A stretch of 38,500 nt of DNA from Mesostigma viride (GCA_009746045.1 RPFO01000667.1:1750069-1788568); one strand, 5' to 3'; shown: positions 26,408-36,889, counted from the first letter of the stretch. Numbers and translations: made by a program. The notes: generated from the sequence alone by a model not told the origin.

Positions 26408-28200
26408 GATCTTCCACCCTTTGTCCGCACCTTACATAACGTATCCCTATACATTCCGTAAACGCTGACTGTAGGAGCATCGATGCATGGATTAGATCGT
26501 TCCAAATTTCGTAGGCATGATTTATACGTTATAAAGATGCTATGTATTATTAGCCGCAGTCGTGCAACAATTACGGCTTCGCGCAATCATCTTGGCCGGA
26601 CTGGGTTTTACTGCGTCAATGCGCGTTTATTGTGACGGGAGTGACGATGAAGCTAGCACTTGTTATAAGCGGCTTTGTCACTGAATATTTCTCATCGAGT
26701 AAATTTCTTACGATGTATTTCGAGTATTTCATTAGTGTTGTGGGCCAGGAAAGCCTCAACGCATCGGCCCTGTCGTCAGCTTGCTAGCTGTCCATTAGCC
26801 TTATTTTTGCGGTTTTGACCTGGCGCAGTTTAGTGTTCCTGCGGTTACCGTCGACAAGGTAAAGACGTCCTATCATTCGGTAAGTAATCTAGGACTCAAT
26901 GTCGAAGATGTGGGATGTCAAAGTCGCTTCTTTACCACTTTTCTGTAATGTTTTGTGGTGGTGGTTGCGCACAACCATTACGGTCAGATTCTCATCCGTT
27001 TTGTTCATGATTGGCTGCGTCTGTACCAAATATACTAGAATAAGGATTGTTGTTAGATGTGAATAAGTTATATACGGTATCAAGACATTGGTTTGTCTAG
27101 CCTAAATTACTCAGAAAAGATATCCTGGCCAGTTTTTTGTTAGCCTTTTGGCTTAATTGTTTGTAATGCAGTTGTGCAGCCACCCCAATTGATCTGTCTT
27201 CATGTAACATCTGTCTGTGGAGGCCCCTGGCAGTGCCTTGCTTGCATACAAAAGAAGGTCAATGCAGTTTCTCTGTGTATTTTCACCTTAGGCAAGCATA
27301 TGGAGGTCATTTCTTATCAAGGAGACAACCTTATGTTGTGGATGCGCCCCTTGCAGGGGTTACGTAGCCCCTTGCACACCCTTGCTATGCGTGCATTTGG
27401 GCCTTGGCACAGTATACCTGCTAGTAGACATTGGTAGCCACCACATGGTGGTGTTTTCTTTACAACATCATGACTGTATATAGTTAAAGCTGCGTGTTAG
27501 TGATCATTTTGAGCATTACCCCAAAAGTCACTTGTAAGCACCATGTTCACACCTACCGTTGTAATGCCGCTTTATAGTGCCGTGTTGTCGCCCCATAGCC
27601 AGTTAGCAGCTAAAATAATGAAGCCCAGCATATGAGGAGCTACAGTAGCATTGCCAATGATGTAGGCTTACTTTACCTTATTTAGTCTAGTATTGGCATG
27701 TGAGAAAAACTGTGCATGTGGTAGGCTCGTGTGGTGGTAGTCTTTGGCCTTCCCATGCGCCATGATACGCACGAATGTGACTGTGCATTGGCATGGCTAC
27801 CTATGTATATGTATGTTTGCTATATTATGGATGTACTCCCGAGACACGAGCCACGAGGTAGCCATGCATGGCTGACGGCGGAGCTCATAACTTTCACGTT
27901 TGGGCACGTACCACTGATTTGGCTGTGACTATCATAATTGCTTCGTCTTTAATTCTAAGACGCACACGCTGATATAATTTCCCGAAGCTATTACGCAATA
28001 TATGACGAGCAAATGCTCCTCGACGCAGCGCAGCCTGGCGGCTGCGCTAAGCCATGATCGAAAATACGTCTGCAGCTCCGGCTGCAGCTTCGCCCTCATG
28101 CATGCAGGTCCGGCAGGCAGCGGTGACACTAGTCGCGCACTGGTACGACGGTGGTCGCCTCGAACCCTCCCGGGCTTAATGCCTCGCCTTCAGCATCGCC
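26408..28200. other. Intergenic, nothing recognised
   Basis: About 1.8 kb of mixed AT-rich sequence on the right flank of the retrotransposon. The first ~10 bases (GATCTTCC) continue the LINE-derived repeat interrupted at 8668. No frame resembles a known protein, and no RNA gene or repeat array is seen. Frames in 28000-28200 may belong to the 5' part of the LINE downstream, but this could not be shown. Confidence 0.4.
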
Positions 28201-28229
28201 TAGCTGAGCCCAAACGCAGCCGCCCAAAT

Positions 28230-29470
28230 GAACCTAGCTGGTCTGAGCACGACCATGACGTTGACAGGTTATTTTCCGCCTTCGACGTCCACAGACCTGG
28301 CTATTTCGACATGCCACACATCAGGATACTGGAGCTTGTGTTTTATGGGTCGTACGCCTCCCTTCTTGACCAGTGCCATGCAGCGCCTCCAACGCCATAA
28401 TTGCTTCCGCAGCCAGTCTGACGGGCAGTTTCAGCACCACGCACCAGACCTCAGTGTCTGGTTGGTCCCGACCACGCCTAGTTCAGCTCGCCGCCCTCGA
28501 TCGATCTTTTCCATCCTTCAGCGCTGTTCTGCGGACCTCTGGAAACCCACCCCCTTGACCGAACCCACCTTGAATCCTCCTCCACCTCCGGCCACGAAGC
28601 CATCTCACAGCACGTGACCGGCCCCTAGCTGCAGATGTGGCAGCTGTGGGCCGCACGCTGGCTACTGAGCTCCCCACCATCCCCACCGCCACCGCCACCC
28701 TCCTCGCCTCCAATTACTCCCCCCCCCCCTCCCCTCCGCCTCCACCGACTCCATCACCGGCCGCCCAGCTCCGCGACCTCGACCAGCGCCTCAAGGACAA
28801 TGCCATCGCCCTTTATCGAGGTCGGCCTGCAAAACGTTAAACGTACCGCAGGCCGGCCTCACCGCCCAGTCGGTGAAGGACATTGCCGCCAAGCCAGCCC
28901 CTGCTGGCCTGGCCGGCGATGCTCCCCCCATCACGACCTGGGCGGACATGCTTAAGCAGCACACCACCTGAGTCCACCACCTCCGCCGTCGCAGCACACG
29001 GCTCCAGCAGCAGACGCTCGATCTCCGCGAGGAGGCCGAGCTCGCCAAGCGCAGCCTCAACGTCATCGTCAAGCACTTCGACATGGAGGAAGGTGAGAAT
29101 TCCGAGAAGCTTGCACATGCGTTTGAGAGAGAAATTCTTGGTCGCATGGGCCTTACTGGTGAGATCGAGCTGGTCGCCCACCGCCTTCCCTGCGCGCGGG
29201 GTAAGGCAGGGGCTCCCCCGGCCGCTCCTCACCTTTAAGAACCCGGCGGGCAAGATTCTCAGACGCCGCAAGCGGCTCGAGAACTGACTCACTTCACTCT
29301 TGACGACGACTTGACCCTGGCGCAGCAACAACGGCGACGGGAGCCATGGCCGACCTACCTCCAGCTCCGGCAAACCAATTACGGGTTCGATGTGTTCTGT
29401 TAAGGCGGGGCAGCCGGTGTACTGGAAGGGGGCGACCATCTACGTCGGCCACAAGCCCTGGCAATGATGC
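28230..29470 (+). pseudogene. L1-like LINE ORF1 protein, multiply frameshifted
   Basis: Reassembled by eye across frames on the + strand: a Pro/Ser/Thr-rich N-terminal part, a short helical region (LRDLDQRLKDNAIALYRG), TTWADMLKQHT, then LQQQTLDLREEAELAKRSL, NVIVKHFDMEEGENSEKLA and HRLPCARG. This is the shape of the L1 ORF1 RRM-like domain (N-V-I-V, then h-R-l). RPLLTFKNPAGKILRRRKRL and TLDDDLTLAQQQRRREPWP follow, typical of the ORF1 C-terminal domain, ending near GATIYVGHKPWQ at 29462. At least three frameshifts and one in-frame stop (28969) make it non-functional. ORF1p is an RNA-binding chaperone of the LINE RNP. A 200-aa minus-strand frame here is a shadow. Confidence 0.6.
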
Positions 29471-29770
29471 GACCCCTGCGGCCCCAGCGACTCCAAACGC
29501 CCCAGCTTAGGGGAATACAGCATGCAGTAGTAGTAGTGTAGAAAAAGATAGACCGTGGCCATGTACATGTACGCCTCCTACAGGCACTATATACCAGCTG
29601 ATTCAAAAGCATTATTTAGCCATGTACATATGTGTGCCTATGATGTGCCACACACCCAGATGATGCCTAGCTTTATCTATTTATGCTGTGCCCACGCAGA
29701 GAGCTGCTCTCTGCTGAGATGCCACGCTCTAGCTCTTGTATATATAGCCATGATGATCTTCCCCCCCCAT
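29471..29770 (+). repeat. 3' region of the L1-like repeat, containing an unfilled paralogous site
   Basis: Non-coding sequence following the ORF1-like pseudogene. GCAGAGAGCTGCTCTCTGCTGAGATGCC near 29695-29722 corresponds to 8613-8642. AGCCATGATGATCTTCC (29748 onward) corresponds to the reconstructed pre-insertion junction of 8668 and 26403, one base different. This region is therefore a second, uninterrupted copy of the repeat in which the LTR retrotransposon landed. Confidence 0.65.
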
Positions 29771-29947
29771 GACAGGGCCTCCCCTTAGTTGGGTTGAGCT
29801 TGAGACTCTGGGGGGTACGTGCCGGTGCAGGTGCCCTTGGTGCACCTAGAGCAAGTGTCGTTTACATTCCCACCCTTGCAGGAAGTAGCTTAGAATGTAT
29901 TAAAAGCCATATGCCCCTTCTCTGGGATATGTGCCGGCTACATATAT
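29771..29947. other. Spacer before the LINE-A cluster
   Basis: Short unique stretch. Its end (CCGGCTACATATATTA, about 29932-29947) recurs at about 32945-32960 on the far side of the LINE-A/hAT cluster, as a possible ~16-bp target duplication. Confidence 0.5.
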
Positions 29948-30405
29948 TAAAAATATAATTACTTACAGCAGAGTGAAATCACTCAAACCAAAGCAAACGC
30001 CCAGCTATAAACCTATATACAGAGCCATGTCAAAGCTCTATACTACGATAAGACCAATGGAAACGCCTAACGGGAGGAACCTAATAGCCCTGCTGCACCG
30101 CAAAATCAGCCCGCGTACGGCGGAGCATGATGTCAGCCATGGCCCGAGTCAGCGCCACCGACAAGCGCTGACGCCAATATGACGTCCAGGTCCGCGCCGA
30201 CCATGGGGCCCGCTGGCCCTCCAGGTCCAGCCGGTCCTCCCGGAGCCGGCAACACTCCTTGAAGAAGGCGGAGGTCAGGGGCCCCATGGCACCAAACTCC
30301 TCCAGGACAAAGGGCACCACACGATGGTGCCCGACGTCGCCGTAGGCCAGGAGCTTGGCCCGCTCCGCCCGGTCCGCCGTGTAACCTGCCGTGAGGGAGG
30401 CCCCA
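29948..30405 (-). pseudogene. LINE-A 3' end, 5'-truncated (minus strand)
   Basis: Minus-strand copy starting with the AT-rich tail and the 3' hairpin GAGTGATTTCACTC, then encoding the C-terminus: AKLLAYGDVGHHRVVPFVLE, SAFFKECCRLREDRLDLEGQ, WSARTWTSYWRQRLSVALTR and RTRADFAVQQGY before the stop. 5'-truncated at ~30405. Nearly identical to 30878-31315 on the opposite strand. Typical dead-on-arrival LINE insertion. Confidence 0.8.
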
Positions 30406-31315
30406 TATATATTAATAACGTGCGTGGCTGTTCTCGCTTTCCTTGCGGAGTGTGGGCTCGGCGTACCTTCGTGCTCTTCCCATGGCCCCCCCATTCGCCT
30501 TGGCTCCCAGCCACTACTCGGTGGCGCTCCGGCACCAGCTATTTGCCCCGCAGCCTCTTGTTCCGGCCGGGCGGCCTTGTGGTAGCTGTGGGCAGCCGCT
30601 GGATCCCACGGGGACTCACTACCTTGCCTGCATGGGGGCCAACAGAATCAGAATTGGTATTTGTATTTGCACACTGTCCTCCTGACGGTGGTGCTCGCCA
30701 TGATTCGGTCGGTTTTCCCCCACGCGAACATCCGGTCCGAGGATGCGGATGGCGCTGCCTTCTATTCCCCCAACCACCGGCCTGACATCGTGGTGCTGGA
30801 CTTTGAGGGGGTGGCCGGCATCTGCTTATTGACGTTTCGGTGGCGCGGCCCTTGGCTCTTAGCCACGTGGCTGGGGCCTCCCTCACGGCAGGTTACACGG
30901 CGGACCGGGCGGAGCGGGCCAAGCTCCTGGCCTACGGCGACGTCGGGCACCATCGTGTGGTGCCCTTTGTCCTGGAGGAGTTTGGGGCCATGGGGCCCCT
31001 GACCTCCGCCTTCTTCAAGGAGTGTTGCCGGCTCCGGGAGGACCGGCTGGACCTGGAGGGCCAGCGGGCCCCATGGTCGGCGCGGACCTGGACGTCATAT
31101 TGGCGTCAGCGCTTGTCGGTGGCGCTGACTCGGGCCATGGCTGACATCATGCTCCGCCGTACGCGGGCTGATTTTGCGGTGCAGCAGGGCTATTAGGTTC
31201 CTCCCGTTAGGCGTTTCCATTGGTCTTATCGTAGTATAGAGCTTTGACATGGCTCTGTATATAGGTTTATAGCTGGGCGTTTGCTTTGGTTTGAGTGATT
31301 TCACTCTGTTGTAAG

Positions 31316-32861
31316 CCGTGTTGGTCTGTACGGCAGTACGGGGTACTCGGTAAAACCCTTGCGTACTGTAAAAATACAGGTATTTTTGCGAGGGGTAAAA
31401 AATACGCGAAAAAACACGCAGTACGGCATACGGGGTATTTTTGAAATTGTGCTAAAAAAGTACGGGGTATTATTGAGGCCAAGGCTTAAAGTACGGGGTA
31501 TTCTAAGGATGTGTGGCCCTGCATCCAACAAATGTTACTATGTACTATGCTCTCTGCTATTCATTAATGAGCATAATGGCAGTGACTTGCCACCTGCCAC
31601 ACTTAGATCGACATTGCAATACATCCTTCAAGTACATTTGTATATGGTGGACACGCAAACTATTGACCATCTAACACCGGTCTCTTTTATTACAATGCAT
31701 TATTGACAACATAATACATGATTGAATGGTATAATGCACCCAGAGCTCTGGCAGCCTCGATGCAGAGGATGTCATAGCACTATAGATGGCAGCTTCGCTG
31801 CACAATGACAACAAGTGCATGCCACGAATCCCTAAGAAATAAAATCATTGGCAATGAACCCAGAATTGACCTTCGCTGCTGCGGCAGGTCCATACTTTGC
31901 CACTGCCGCGATCATGTTCTTGTACGAGGCGCTGGCGGCGACGTGAAACGGAATGCCATTCTCGTAAAAGAAAGAGGCCTGGGCAAGGCGGACTTCCTGG
32001 AGCTGCGCATTGGAAAAGCACTGTGGAATCGTCTTCTGCACTGCCTTGCCAGAGCCACAAGGGCCAGCACCCGGGGCAGCGGCAGGCAGAAGGGCCTTGG
32101 CAACGCGGGCACCGAGCACTGCCTTTTGCTCCTTCTTTTCCAACCGGGCTGCCTCAGCCGCCTGAAGCCTCCCGATCAGGACTTCTACATTCCTAGACTG
32201 CTGGCAAAATGTGGCTCCCTTGTTGGGGATGTGGCCGAGATGGCCGACAGCGCGATCCTTGCCAAAGTTGCCAGGCCTGCCGAACTTGTAATCGCACAGC
32301 TTGCACGCCTGGCCACCTCTGGCCGACTACCACGTCTTCCCCACTCACGGTCTTTTCCACCTCGTCAATCAGGTGGAGGTATTGATACTCCTCTCCCCTT
32401 TTGACGACTGGAACTCTAGGCATGGTCGCCTCTTTTAGGATTGCCTAGCGCACAATACATGAACCGGCGCACCCGGCACCCTCTATTTGCTTTAATTGCG
32501 TCTTCACTCTTCTGCGTCTTTCTGGAATTGCACCCGTCCCTAAACCTTATGATTCTGCCATGCATGCTCTGTCCCCTCGCAGCTTTTCTCCCGCGAATAA
32601 AAAATCCTGTCAAAAAATGTAGAAAGGCACACCGTCAGGCGTGTACTAGCAAGTAGCTATGCACTCGCTGCAATTTCAGCAATTTTAGTACCACTGACAG
32701 GTCTGGGCCTCTCCCCACCGCGTGACACGTCCACGACCTGCAAAATCGGCTAAGTCCAAAGTGAAAAAAAGTGAAAATCGTACGGCGTACGCGGTCGAAA
32801 GCGTCAGTACCGTGGAATACGGCGTATTTTCATACCCGAGGTGCCGTACGAACCAACACGG
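31316..32861 (-). mobile_element. hAT-type DNA transposon, internally deleted, 1546 bp
   Basis: Terminal inverted repeats CCGTGTTGGTCTGTACGGCA (left) and CCGTGTTGGTTCGTACGGCA (reverse complement of right) bound the element. The exact 8-bp duplication GTTGTAAG flanks it (31308-31315, 32862-32869). An 8-bp TSD and a BED-finger transposase fragment define a hAT. GTACGG/TACGGGGTA words are repeated in both subterminal zones (31327-31500; 32780-32850). It carries only the N-terminal part of a transposase on the minus strand, so it is non-autonomous. It sits exactly in the 3' tail of the LINE-A copy. Confidence 0.9.
31832..32423 (-). pseudogene. hAT transposase N-terminal fragment (BED zinc finger)
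   Basis: Minus strand from ATG at 32423: MPRVPVVKRGEEYQYLHLID, then after a one-base shift near 32320 ACKLCDYKFGRPGNFGKDRA and VGHLGHIPNKGATFC, giving C-x2-C...H...C of a BED finger. The second frame continues to KAVQKTIPQCFSN and VRLAQASFFYENGIPFHVAA, SASYKNMIAAVAKYGP, which match the conserved hAT N-terminal segment (ff-Y-e-x-g-i-P-F). It stops at 31832; the DDE catalytic and dimerisation regions are absent. It is a relic that could at most bind DNA. Confidence 0.8.
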
Positions 32862-32892
32862 GTTGTAAGTAATTATATTTTTAATATATATT

Positions 32893-32944
32893 AATAATAT
32901 AATTACTTACAGCAGAGTGAAATCACTCAAACCAAAGCAAACGC
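32893..32944 (-). mobile_element. LINE-A 3' terminus only (minus strand)
   Basis: About 50 bp: A/T tail, CAGCAGAGTGAAATCACTC hairpin and CCAAAGCAAACGCC, inverted and directly abutting the tail of the plus-strand copy. It is followed by CCGGCTACATATATTA, also present at 29932. Confidence 0.75.
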
Positions 32945-32961
32945 CCGGCTACATATATTAT

Positions 32962-33542
32962 ATACTCCCAACGGAGTTATGTCCCTAATTATGATTAATT
33001 AATTAATGGATGTTCTGCATGCAGGCTGACATTGATTATGTAATGCATGTTTGATCATCGATCTATGATGTTTTTTGTTGCTACATATGGGATAAGAATT
33101 CTGAGTTGTAATGTCACCAGCCAAACTGGACCTTACTTGTAGTGGCCAACTTTATTTTTAGATAGTGCAGCTGGGTCCCTGGGACAACCCATGATGTCAG
33201 AGTTAAGAAGCCATGCCTGGCTACCCAAGCGACTGGGCACTTTCAAGTATTGGGAGCAACGGAATTGTTTGGAGGTGTAATAATGCATTATACATGTGTT
33301 TTTTTTCGCACTCACGCACCCGGCCCCTGAGGGTGGTGCTATATTTAGCACACATAGGACATTGCAACATGACCCATGACATGACCCCCAATTAAGTAGT
33401 ACATAAGTCCATATATGTGTGTGCTTTGGTCCCAGTATATGGACAGTAAATTGCATGTTATTAGGTTGGTTTGTGGGCATTTTCTTGCAAAGTGCAACTG
33501 CATGGCCCCTATTTGTAGTGGCGAGTTGGACACGATCCAAGG
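32962..33542. other. Intergenic, nothing recognised
   Basis: About 580 bases, AT-rich at first ((TTAA)n near 32995-33005). No feature is supported. Confidence 0.4.
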
Positions 33543-33672
33543 GTTTACATCCCCTTTGGTTTGCACATTAGTAATGAGGATTTGTACGCTGATTTCGGCA
33601 CTATGTTTCCCACATTCTTAGGCACTGGCGCCAGGCTGGGCCTAGCCGGGCCGGCACCTGGCCCGCACAGAT
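33543..33672 (+). pseudogene. Short LINE-B RT fragment
   Basis: ACATCCCCTTTGGTTTGCAC, ATTAGTAATGAGGATTTGTA and TTTCCCACATTCTTAGGCAC match the reverse complement of about 5345-5455 closely. Encodes the HISNEDLYADL-type segment of the RT C-terminus, with small indels. No ends of the LINE are present. Confidence 0.75.
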
Positions 33673-33689
33673 CATGAGGTGCACTATAG

Positions 33690-34195
33690 GAGAACCGGCT
33701 TGAGATTTTTCTCAGGTTCCTGAGATTTTTTCTCGATTTTTGAGATTTTTTTACAGATTTTTGAGAAATCCTGCATGAGGTTTTTCTCAGGACTGTCACT
33801 TGAGAAAGCCTGAAAATCAGTCTACTTTTATTCTCAGGTCATGAGATTTTCTTGAGAAGAAAGTGCACTTTCCCTGAGAATTCCTGAGAACAGCCTGATA
33901 TTGACTCGCTGAAAACCTGAGATCGCCCTGAGATGCAAAAATTAAGCCTCGGATTCCCAAGAACCCTGAGAAAAAAAATCAGAACCCTGAGAAAATGCCA
34001 AAAAACTCAGGATCATGATATTTTCTCGTGACCCTGAGATTTTTCTCAGAACACCCCCAAAGAAAAACAGCCCGAGTAAAAAAGAGAGCATATGGCACTT
34101 TGAGACTCTCAAGTCCATGAGACAGCTCAGAAGAGAAAAAACCTCAAAAAGATAGCATGGCACTTGAGAACTCTGGCACAAGACAGCACACTTGC
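33690..34195. repeat. Degenerate TGAGATTTTTCTCA-rich block
   Basis: About 500 bases in which TGAGATTTTT, CCTGAGAAA and CTCAGG recur many times in both orientations, partly as TGAGA-AAAAA-TCTCA palindromes. No fixed period. Could be a decayed inverted-repeat element or simple-sequence drift. Confidence 0.55.
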
Positions 34196-34205
34196 GCATT
34201 ATACA

Positions 34206-35056
34206 TCAAGGAGACAACCAGCGCAGGCCAGAAATCGGGAGAATCCGGACCATGGTAGCTTTAGCCTGGGCACCGTTATCTTGTCCGCGTGTTCGAGTCG
34301 TTCAGGATGATGAAGATGAATGGTGATGGAAGTGTGTAGCCTTGTGCATTGAAATTATGGCTGGCTTACATATGTGGATGCTTTGAAACAGCAGCTAGTG
34401 CGCTAGCCACGCGAGCGGCAATGTGGTGCAGTGGCTCATGGCTGTGTGAGTTCTACCAGTGTGCCAACAGTGCGCTAGGCACGCGAGCGGCATGGTGCAG
34501 TGATTGCTTGTGGCGGCTCTGCAGCTATGGCTGCCTTGTGAACGGCCTCGTGCAGTGATATCTCTTCGCTTAGCAGAAAAGGTCAACAACAAAACCTACA
34601 GAGCAGAGACAACCGCCGGGAAGCACCAAAGCAACTTGCTTGAGTGCTACCTCACCCAATTAGGGAATAAGGGTCAAGCCCTCTCAGCAGGGACCTCCTT
34701 CAGTGACTCATGCTGCATAAAAAATGAGTGACTTTGAGAAATATATCATAGCCTCACCACAGTCTTAGACTTATTCACGTATAAGACAATGGGCACTCCC
34801 GGCCATGCAGTTAGTTAGGCTCGAAACACACACCCTGATCAAGCAAGCTGTTTCCGCCCCCACCGCGTCTAGGTCATCTAGTCGCTCTACACGTAAGCCA
34901 GCCATAACTTCAATGCACAACTTAGACTACACATTTCCATCACCATTCATATTCATCATCCTGACCTACTCGAACACGCGGACACGATAACGGCAGGCTC
35001 GAGCTACCATGGTCCGGATTCTCCCGAATTCTGGCCTGCGCTGGTTGTCTCCTTGA
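34206..35056. mobile_element. Inverted-repeat element, 851 bp, ~165-bp TIRs
   Basis: Left arm 34206-34372 and right arm 34890-35056 are reverse complements with about 85-90% identity by eye, both starting TCAAGGAGACAACCAGCGCA. Shared inner blocks include GGGAGAATCCGGACCATGGT, TTATC(T/G)TGTCCGCGTGTTCG and TTATGGCTGGCTTA. The interior is non-coding. Relatives occur at 3843-4086, 4480-4757, 1581-1645 and 2744-2855. Long TIRs without a gene suggest a non-autonomous Mutator-like or foldback element. No convincing TSD was seen. Confidence 0.8.
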
Positions 35057-35074
35057 TATCAATGATATGCCTAT

Positions 35075-35180
35075 GTAGTATAGAGCTTTGACATGGCTCT
35101 GTATATAGGTTTATAGCTGGGCGTTTGCTTTGGTTTGAGTGATTTCACTCTGCTGTAAGTAATTATATTTTTAATATATA
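35075..35180 (+). mobile_element. LINE-A 3' terminus only (plus strand)
   Basis: About 100 bp from GTAGTATAGAGCTTTGACAT through GAGTGATTTCACTC and the AT tail, beginning 18 bases after the right end of the 851-bp element. It faces tail to tail with the minus-strand copy starting at 35250. Confidence 0.8.
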
Positions 35181-35249
35181 TACAGTTCATCGGGTTTTTC
35201 CTTAATAATGTTGCATGCCCATCTCACCTCCGTAATCTATCATTCTCAA

Positions 35250-36889
35250 CGAATATATATTAAAAATATAATTACTTACAGCAGAGTGAAATCACTCATG
35301 CAAACCAAAGCAAACGCCCAGCTATAAACCTGTATATACAAAGCCATGTCAAAGCTCTATACTACGATAAGACCAATGGAAACTCCTAACGGGAGGAACC
35401 TAATAGCCCTGCTGCACCGCAAAATCAGCCCGCGTACGGCGGAGCATGATGTCAGCCATGGCCCGAGTCAGCGCCACCGACAAGCGCTGACGCCAATATG
35501 ACGTCCAGGTCCGCGCCGACCATGGGGCCCGCTGGCCCTCCAGGTCCAGCCGGTCCTCCCGGAGCCGGCAACACTCCTTGAAGAAGGCGGAGGTCAGGGG
35601 CCCCAAGGCCCCAAACTCCTCCAGGACAAAAGGCACCACACGATGGTGCCCGACGTCGGCGTAGGCCAGGAGCTTGGCCCGCGCTCCGCCCGGTCCGCCG
35701 TGTAACCTGCCGTGAGGGAGGCCCCAGCCACGTGGCTAAGAGCCAAGGGCCGCGCCACCGAAACGTCAATAAGCAGATGCCGGCCACCCCCCTCAAAGTC
35801 CAGCACCACGATGTGAGGCCGGTGGTTGGGGGAATAGAAGGCAGCGCCATCCGCATCGGCCTCGGACCGGATGTTCGCGTGGGGGAAAACCGACCGAACC
35901 ATGGCGAGCACCACCGTCCTGAGGAGGACAGTGTGCAAATACAAAATTATACCAATTCTGATTCTGTTGGCCCCCCATGCAGGCAAGCTAGGTAGTGAGT
36001 CCCCGTGGGATCCAGCGGCTGCCCACAGCTTAGTACCACAAGGCCGCCCGGCCGGAACAAGAGGCTGCGGGGCAAATAGCTGGTGCCGGAGCGCCACCGA
36101 GTAGTGGCCGGGAGCTAAGGCGAATGGGGGGGGCATGCATGGGAAGAGCACGAAGGTACGCCGAGCCCACGGCTCCGCAATGAAAGCGAGAACAGCCACG
36201 CACGTCCCAGGCTGGGCGTTGAGGTCCGCGAAAAGAGCCATCCAATCAGCCGTGTGCAGAATACCCGCGTAGGTTTTCTGGTGTTTATCGATGACGCGAG
36301 CATGCAGGGAATGCGGCGGGAGATGGAACGGAGGCGACCGAGGGAGTGCCACGAGCTGGGAGGCGGCGCTGTACCGCCTGAGCGGCACGGACGGGAGATC
36401 AGGCCTGCTGGATCTCAGCATAGGCCTCCTGGATGGCGGTGACGAAGGGCAAAGGGCTGCTGGGGTCCAGGAGGTCAGGCGCTGCCGTCGCCAAAAGGGG
36501 CAGGAGCCGGCAGCTTTCCGCCCACGACTGAGCGACGGAGCCCAAAAATGCTGCTGGGGCCAGCCGGGCGGCACGAGTCAGACCACAGCCACCCATCCGT
36601 GTGCACAGGCAGGGAGGCAATGCGAATAGCATGTGGCGGGAGGTCGGGGCCCGGGACCAGCTGCGCCAAGGCCGACTGGATGCGTTCGTCGTGGCCCTCG
36701 GCGGCCAGCGCCGGACCTGAGCCGGAAGAGCGCCCCGGAGCCAGTGAACGACGCGAGGGTGAGCGCAAAACCACAGAAGCAGACCCTTGGTCTGCGAATC
36801 ATGAACTAGGCGCGCAATCAAGGGCAGTACCTCAGTGCGTGCCTCGAGGGCGGCCCGCAGAGCATCGATGACAAACTCGGGGTTGCCAA
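35250..36889 (-). pseudogene. LINE-A 3' portion: RT C-terminus, zinc knuckle, endonuclease-like motif
   Basis: The longest LINE-A copy. From the right (5') it encodes, in broken frames, NPEFVIDALRAALEARTEVL, KGLLLWFCAHPRVVHWLRGA and the RT-distal motif LPVHTDGWLWSDS with AFLGSVAQSWAESC, which resemble the thumb-side region after the RT of early-branching LINEs. HYSVALRHQLFAPQPLVPAG follows, then a damaged zinc knuckle, the HRPHIVVLDFEGGGRHLLID endonuclease-like motif (P-H replacing P-D), VSVARPLALSHVAGASLTAG and the C-terminus at 35400. The 5' side is cut at 36889 by the second 8.5-kb transposon copy. Inactive. Confidence 0.78.

Larger units (their letters stand above)
30418..32892 (+). pseudogene. 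LINE-A 3' fragment with zinc knuckle and endonuclease-like motif, split by a hAT element
   Basis: Plus-strand copy 30418-31315, continuing at 32862 after the hAT element. It encodes, in shifting frames, HYSVALRHQLFAPQPLVPAG, the zinc knuckle CGSCGQPLDPTGTHYLAC, an N-R-I-R-I-G stretch, DGAAFYSPNHRPDIVVLDFE, then LLTFRW (LLIDVSVA in the copy at 35250) and the C-terminus ending ADFAVQQGY at 31195. RPDIVV followed by LLIDV is the shape of a PD-(D/E)xK restriction-like endonuclease core, as in R2/NeSL-type LINEs. The 3' UTR ends in the GAGTGATTTCACTC hairpin and an A/T-rich tail. Frameshifted, so inactive. Confidence 0.72.

Noticed and set aside
27174-27437. Possible small gene in the 26.4-28.2 kb interval
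   Set aside because: No recognisable domain, splice context or codon pattern; indistinguishable from chance frames.
28837-29439. 200-aa minus-strand open frame
   Set aside because: It is the antisense shadow of the LINE ORF1-like pseudogene, whose + strand frames match a known domain order.
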